Source of the DNA: Baffinella frigidus
Lineage: Eukaryota > Cryptophyceae > Cryptomonadales > Baffinellaceae
Direction of reading: 5' to 3'
DNA length: 17,257 nucleotides
Assembly (NCBI GenBank): GCA_026770585.1
Contig: MU646420.1
Coordinates: 79,169-96,425, forward strand
The translations under genes were made by a program, and so were the position numbers. A model generated the notes under the pieces. It was not told the DNA's origin. It was given only the letters and a program-made list of their open reading frames with translations, and ran no database searches. This document shows, piece by piece, positions 7,467-13,400 of the stretch. Each line of letters begins with the position of its first letter. Positions within the stretch are counted from its first letter, which is position 1.

Positions 7467-10400
7467 GTTTTACAACCGGGGGCAGGTTCTGTTTCAGACA
7501 TTCGGGCTCAGAGCGTCCGCGTGTTGTCGCCTCGCTTTTAAATTGAATCCATGCCTGGATGTAGCATCGACTTGTCACGCTCATATCCGGCTGTCTCCAT
7601 GACACGGCAGCTTGCCCAGCGCGCACCTGACCCAGCTAGAACCCGCGTCGACTCGGTGCCTCAGGCACAGCGCTCTCTGTCTGACCTTCTCCACAGAACT
7701 CTCGAGCGGGGAGCGTCTCCAAGCGAATGGCGCCACCAGATATTAAAGTGAGACCACCACCGCGAGACGCTCACGTTCAGGGCAGGGAACGAACCGTGTA
7801 TTGCTAACAGGGGGAAAGCCTCGCGATTCTCCAGAGCACCGCGCGGTTCCGCAGGGAGACATGCAGCGCATCGCCGAATCTGGTGGTTTTGACGCCTCTG
7901 GCACAAAAGGGGGTTTCAAAAACATAATTTCAAACCGGGTCTGCAGGGAGGCATGAAGAGCATCGCCGGGAAGAAGGAGGCGGCGGTCGCGGCGGGTGAC
8001 TTCAGCGGCGCCGCGAGGCACCGCGATGACTTCCGCGCCCAGGTCACTTATGAGGGTCAACGGACTTTTCTGAAGTTGACGTTCTGGGTGGGTGGTACAA
8101 ATCCGTCAACTTTGGAGTGGAAAGGAGCCTGGTCTCACCAAATTGGTGAGACCAAATAGACTGAGAGAGAGCCGCGAAACACCGCGACGACTTTCGTGCC
8201 CAAGTGACTTATGTAGATGCGACATTAATCCTGTGTTTTCAACACGGTGGTGTGTCATGGTAACAGGATATGCCCGGGCTTCACATGGGGATGATTCCGG
8301 GCGCAGGTGACTTGTCCTAGCTCTGCACACGGAGGGTGAACGGACTAATTCTGAAGTTGACGTTCTGGCTGTGTGGTACAAATCCGTCAATTTTGGAGCG
8401 GAAATGAGCCCGGGTTCACCAAATTGGTGCTCCCAAATCTTATCTGACACAATCTAGTTATTAATTGGTTTTAGAAAGTCAACTCCCCCACCAAATGGTC
8501 AACTTACTATTTTGATTAGTAATAGTAAACAAGTTGACAATTTTGTGGGGGAGTTGACTCTCTAAAACCAATTGATAAATAGATTGTGGCCCAACCGCCG
8601 AGAAATAAATGGCGGAAGTGCTGTGGTATTAATCAACGAGAGTGCTGGTATTAATAAGCAGGTGTTGGACACACCCGGTTCCGTGTCGGACACACCCATT
8701 TCCTGCCCCCCAAACCCGTACACCGTACGCTAGGTGTGCACACAGGACGCGTCATCCCACCCGCACGCGGCGCTAGTCGCGGAGCTGTCCGCGCGCCTCG
8801 CCGACGCGCTCAAGCGTCAGGAGTTTGAAGCTGCCGCGGCGCTCCGCGACGCCTTGGCTGCGACTGGTGCCTACACCTTAAACCTCAAACCCTAAACACT
8901 GATTCCTGAACCCCGAACCCTGAAATTTGGCGCTCTACGACGCCCTCGCCGCCACAGGTCAAACTTGCGGACACGATTTTTTCTTCCATTTTGGGCAGCG
9001 AAAATTACCACACAGGTGTGGTCATACTAGGAGGAGTAGAGCGTGTGTGTAGCAAGTTTCGTTGCCGGCAACGAATAATGTGTTATGCGTTTCCGAAGAT
9101 TTGGTCTCATCGCCCTGGTACAACCAGGGGTCGCCGGAAATCCTTAGACCCTTTCCCCCCGTGGTCCCCCGCACAGCACCCGCGAGCAAAGCCTGAACCC
9201 CAAGCCCTCAATCCTCAATTCCAAACCCCAAACCCCAAACCCCAAACCCCAAACCCCAAACCCCAAACCCCAAACCCCAAACCCCAAACCCCAAACCCCA
9301 AACCCCAAACCCCAAACCCTAAACCCCAAAACTCAAACCCCAAACCCTAAACCCTACACCCCAAATCCCAAACCCCAAACCTCAAACCCCAAACTAGGCG
9401 GGGGCAAGAAGGCTGCGTCCGAGACTACCCCCCCCCCACCCGAGTCTGCAGGGCAGGCGGATGCGGGGGGGGATGGGGGGGAGGAGGGGGAGGGGGGGAT
9501 TTCGATCGGGATATGTTCGCAGATGTTCAGGCCGGGGAAGGTGCCCTCAACCCTAAACCCTACACCCTAAACCCTCAGCCTTCAGCCCTCAACTCAAACC
9601 CCTAAACTCTAAACCCTAAACCCTAAACCCTGAACGGGCCGGGGAAGATACTCTCCGCTCTGGCGCGCAAGCAATCACACCCTTGACCCTGAACCCTACA
9701 CCTCATCCCACCCTCCCGTCCTCCTCGCTTGGCCAGGAGCGATCTGTGGGTGGGCTGGACGGTGTCCAGCAAAATGTCACATGGAGTCTTTTTAATTTTA
9801 AAAAATGATTTCAATAAAAATTTCTACACGCCTGCTTCAATATTTCTAGTGAAGATTATTTGTAGTAAATTTCATTGCCCGATTTTTTTTTGAATTCAAA
9901 AGGTTCCCACATTAGATCCAGGACACTGTCGAATCCAGCAATGGGTGTGACGTACTGCACCGAGGGTAGGATTTACTAGAAGCAACAATATACACCACAC
10001 ACCCCAACCACCAAACCCCAAACCCCCATCTCGCTCAACAGGGGACGATCGAGGCGTGGCTGGGATACCACTTCCTGACTGTCTTCCTAAACCCTACACC
10101 ATGAACCTGGTTTAGGATAAGCTGGAAGCGTGGCTGGGGTACCACTCCGTGACTGGCTTCCCGCACGCGATCCTCGTGCTAGGCGATAGTAAAGCGAACA
10201 CGGATAGTAAAGCAACTTCAGTCGCTTTATCGTGTAAAGCAACTCGTTTGATGTCCCTCAGGAGAAGCTCGAAGCATGGCTGGGGTACCACTTCGTGTCG
10301 TGCTTCACGCACGCGATCCTTTTCCTAGACGATCCTTCGGACGAGGCGTCGCCTTTCTGACTGGCTTCCGCTTTGTGACTGTCTTCCTGACTGGCTTCAA

Positions 10401-13400
10401 CCCGTACCAAGCGCGCCCCGCACTCCTGACTGGCGTCAGCTTTCTGACTGGCTTATTTCCTCAGGAGAAACTCGAAGCGTGGCTGGGCTACCACTTCGTG
10501 ACTGGCTTCACGCACGCGATCCTGTTTCTAGACGACGCTTCGGACGAAGAGTCACCTGGGATCGCGAAAGCTGTCGCTGCGACCCACGGCGCCGAGGCAA
10601 GCCCCTCCCGCATTCTTTCTTTTGCTTTACAAACTCTTACTTTCTGAATTTGTTCCTAGTTTTGTAAAGTCGCTCTCGTGGTACACATCATAAGATCGCC
10701 TCATTTAAAACCTTAAACGGCTCCAGTTCGTACCACTTCGTGACTGGCCGCACGCACGCGATCATCTTTCTGGAGGACGCTTCGGACGAGGAGTCACCTG
10801 GGATCGCGAAAGCGGTCGCTTCGACCCACGGCGCCGAGGTGCGGCCTTCTTTCATCATCCTGAATTATTTATTTTATTCAGTCGCAATGGTTTTATTCAG
10901 TTGGAACATCTTGAATTATTTATTTTATTCAGGCGAAATCACACCTGCAGCCCTTACTCAAATCACACCGTTAACATCAGCTTTGTGCGAACAGGCAATG
11001 ATCATGTAGGGAGGCGCGGCACTCGAGAAGGAGTGGCAGACCAGCCTCAAAATCTCAACCCCCAGAAACTCAACTTCGTGCGCGAAAATATGCTCAACGA
11101 GAGGACTTGAGGGGGCCCCCCACACCTAATAAATCGAGCATGTTTTCGAACAGGTTACGATCATGCAGCGAGGCGCAGCGCTCGAGAAGGAGTGGCACAC
11201 TTTGGCGACCTTCGAGAAGTTCAAGGGCCAGGTGCTGCTCGTCGAATGCCCCGTGCCACTTGCATAAGGGTGGACGACCTAACAACCTAATTCCGGCATA
11301 ACTTATCACCTTACGGTATTACGTTCGACATGGAGGAGGAGTGGCAGACTTTGCAAATCTTTGAGAAGTTCAAGGGCCAGGTTACGAGCCTTCTCCTTCC
11401 TTGAATACCCCGGCCCCCGCTTTCACCCGGGATTGTTTTTACGATTGGTTCAGATTTTTTCGGGAAACGTAGTTTTACGCAGCCCTGAAATCAACGTTGG
11501 GGGCGAATGTTGTAAGAGGAGTTGATTGAAGGGGTGTGTTTGGCTCTGGAGGAGGAGTGGCAGACTTTGGACACCTTTGAGAAGTTCACGGGCCAGGTTG
11601 CGAGCCTCGTTGAATACCCCGCGCCACTTCAATAACTCGCGATCCTTAAACACCATAATCCCTGCACACTCATTCCCAAACCCCAAACCCTAATCCCTAA
11701 GCCCCACACCCCAATCCCCACATCCCCCACCCCCCACCCCACACCTCAAACCCAAAACCCAACACCCCAAACCCTAAACCCGAACCCCTAACCCATCAAC
11801 GCTGGATCAGGTAGCAGACGATCACATGGCTCGCCAGATCCTCAACGCAGGTACCCACCCTCAAACCCTAAACCCTAAACCCTCAACCCTCGATCCTAAT
11901 CCCTAAGCACCCTCAAACCCGTGTTCACGCCTCAACGTCACGCCCCGGGATGTGCGTTCGGGTCTTGATCCTCAACGCATTTACCCACCCTGAAATCCAC
12001 GTTAAAGACTTGAAACCCTCGAAAGGTCAAGACTCTAAAGTTCACCCCAGGATGTGATTTAATTACACCACAGGATGTGATTTGCTTACACCCCAGGATG
12101 TGTTTTTGACACTTGAGTTTGCATCACTATGTCCATATTCGCGTGTTTGCGCACCAACTTTCTTTTGTCGGCGGGGCGTAGACGTGCCGACAAACTTCAC
12201 CGCATAAGGTATGTGTACTCAACAAATCCACAGCACGTTGTCAGGCGTGGCAGTGAAGCTGGCGCGGGAGATACGTGTTCGTGCTTACAAAATCATGACA
12301 GGGTTCTGGGATATGTATAAGTACTTGACAAATACGTAACCGTACCCATAAAATCCACGGTACGTTCTCAGGCGTGGCGGTCAAGTTCGCGCGGGAGATA
12401 CGTCTTCGTACCTAAAAAATCATTACATGGCTCTGGGATACGTCTACGTACAAAATCACCATAGGGTTCTGGAATACGTACAGGGAAAACACGTATGCGT
12501 TCTCACAAAATCCACGGAACGTTCCGTGGCAGCATTAGTACCACATCAGCCTGATTTCAAGCGTGCGTGGAGGCAAACCGGTTCTTGAATACGCACCCAA
12601 CAATTTTCTGTACGTACGTAACGAATGCACGTTACGTCAGGCGTGGCGGTGAAGCTGGCGCGGGAAATGGGGGTCAAATGGCTGCTCCACATCGATGACG
12701 ATGAGTGCGCACCCTAACCTCTGAACCCTGAACCCTGAACCTTGAAACCTGAACCTTGAAACCTAAACCCTTAACCCTTAACCCTTAACCCTTAACCCGT
12801 AACCCTTAACCCTTAACCCTTAACCCTTAACCCTTAACCCTTAACCCTCAACCCTTAACCCTAAACCCTTAACCCGGGAGAGCGCCCCCGCACCCGACCT
12901 GGCTGTAGGCACATGTGTAAGAGAAACACATCCACACGGTGGACTACGGACCTTTCATCAAAAGTCAATTTGCATTGAGGCAATTAACTTGAAGGCTTTT
13001 CTGGCGCAAATTTGGTCACGTTTCCCCCAGAATCTGGGGTCAACAAAACCCTCGTGGCCCACCGTGTGGTAAGGGTTGTCCCTTTCATTTCTACATGTGA
13101 CACGAAACGTCGCAGCGTGAGAATTCCGCTTGTGACCCGGGATGGCCCTGTCCCACTCGAGGATGCACGAGGGACCTATTTACATGTGGGGTTGTAAAAA
13201 TTTGTACCAGGATAGGGTGTTTCCACTTCGCGCCTGGCCTAATTTCTAGTGGAATGGCTCCAAAGGCAATGAAAGTTACTTCACAGGCTGCATCTCGGGT
13301 TTAAATAGCCCCATCTAGCGTTCTCGTGTGGCCCCCGCTCATTACTGAGAACGTTCCACCGTGGACGAAGAAATATTGAGTTTGGCGCACTTCGGTGTAC

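Larger units (their letters stand above)
7467..7946 (+). other. intron 1, with two degenerate copies of exon 2
   Basis: 480 bp. Besides the two echoes listed separately it contains no recognisable repeat; the 66-codon frame at 7551-7751 shows no motif. Confidence 0.6.
8043..8745 (+). other. intron 2, with duplicated exon-2 junctions and a foldback element
   Basis: 703 bp. It contains two copies of the exon-2 donor region, a duplicated roughly 120-bp block (about 8050-8160 and 8330-8440; shared words CTGAAGTTGACGTTCTGG and GTACAAATCCGTCAA), a near-perfect palindrome and a 141-bp foldback element. Confidence 0.65.
8867..9451 (+). other. intron 3, with an exon-3 echo and a CCCCAAA array
   Basis: 585 bp: a short CCCTAAA-like patch, the exon-3 echo, unique sequence at 8960-9190, then the CCCCAAA array. 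The 119-codon frame at 8991-9350 is largely translated array. Confidence 0.7.
9541..10464 (+). other. intron 4, with an exon-4 fragment and three exon-5 echoes
   Basis: 924 bp: CCCTAAA-like patches (9547-9632), a 12-base match to the exon-4 donor region at about 9636-9647, A/T-rich unique sequence to about 10000, then three echoes of exon 5. Six GACTGGCTTC-like words fill 10355-10455. Confidence 0.65.
10597..11153 (+). other. intron 5, with a late exon-5 copy and an exon-6 copy
   Basis: 557 bp, holding exon-5 echo 4, a roughly 51-bp direct repeat at 10856 and 10907 (shared TGAATTATTTATTTTATTCA) and exon-6 echo 1. Confidence 0.65.
11232..11810 (+). other. intron 6, with two 3' exon-6 copies and a telomere-like patch
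   Basis: 579 bp. The two echoes carry about 35 bp of the following intron (a GAATRCCCCG-type stretch then CGCCACTT), so the duplications span the donor. CCCTAAA/CCCCAAA-like sequence occupies 11677-11795. Confidence 0.65.
11851..12640 (+). other. intron 7, with one exon-7 and two exon-8 echoes
   Basis: 790 bp: CCCTAAA-like patch to about 11925, the exon-7 echo, three CAGGATGTG words at 12049-12106, then units built from TACGT, AAAATCAT and GGTTCTGGGATA words around the exon-8 echoes (12240-12480). Confidence 0.65.

Noticed and set aside
7484-7490. Alternative exon-1 donor GGCAG|GTTCTG
   Set aside because: Would add residues VLQPGA and end in a phase that does not join exon 2.
8991-9350. 119-codon frame ending in PNPKPQT repeats
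   Set aside because: The repeat peptide is just CCCCAAA array read in frame.
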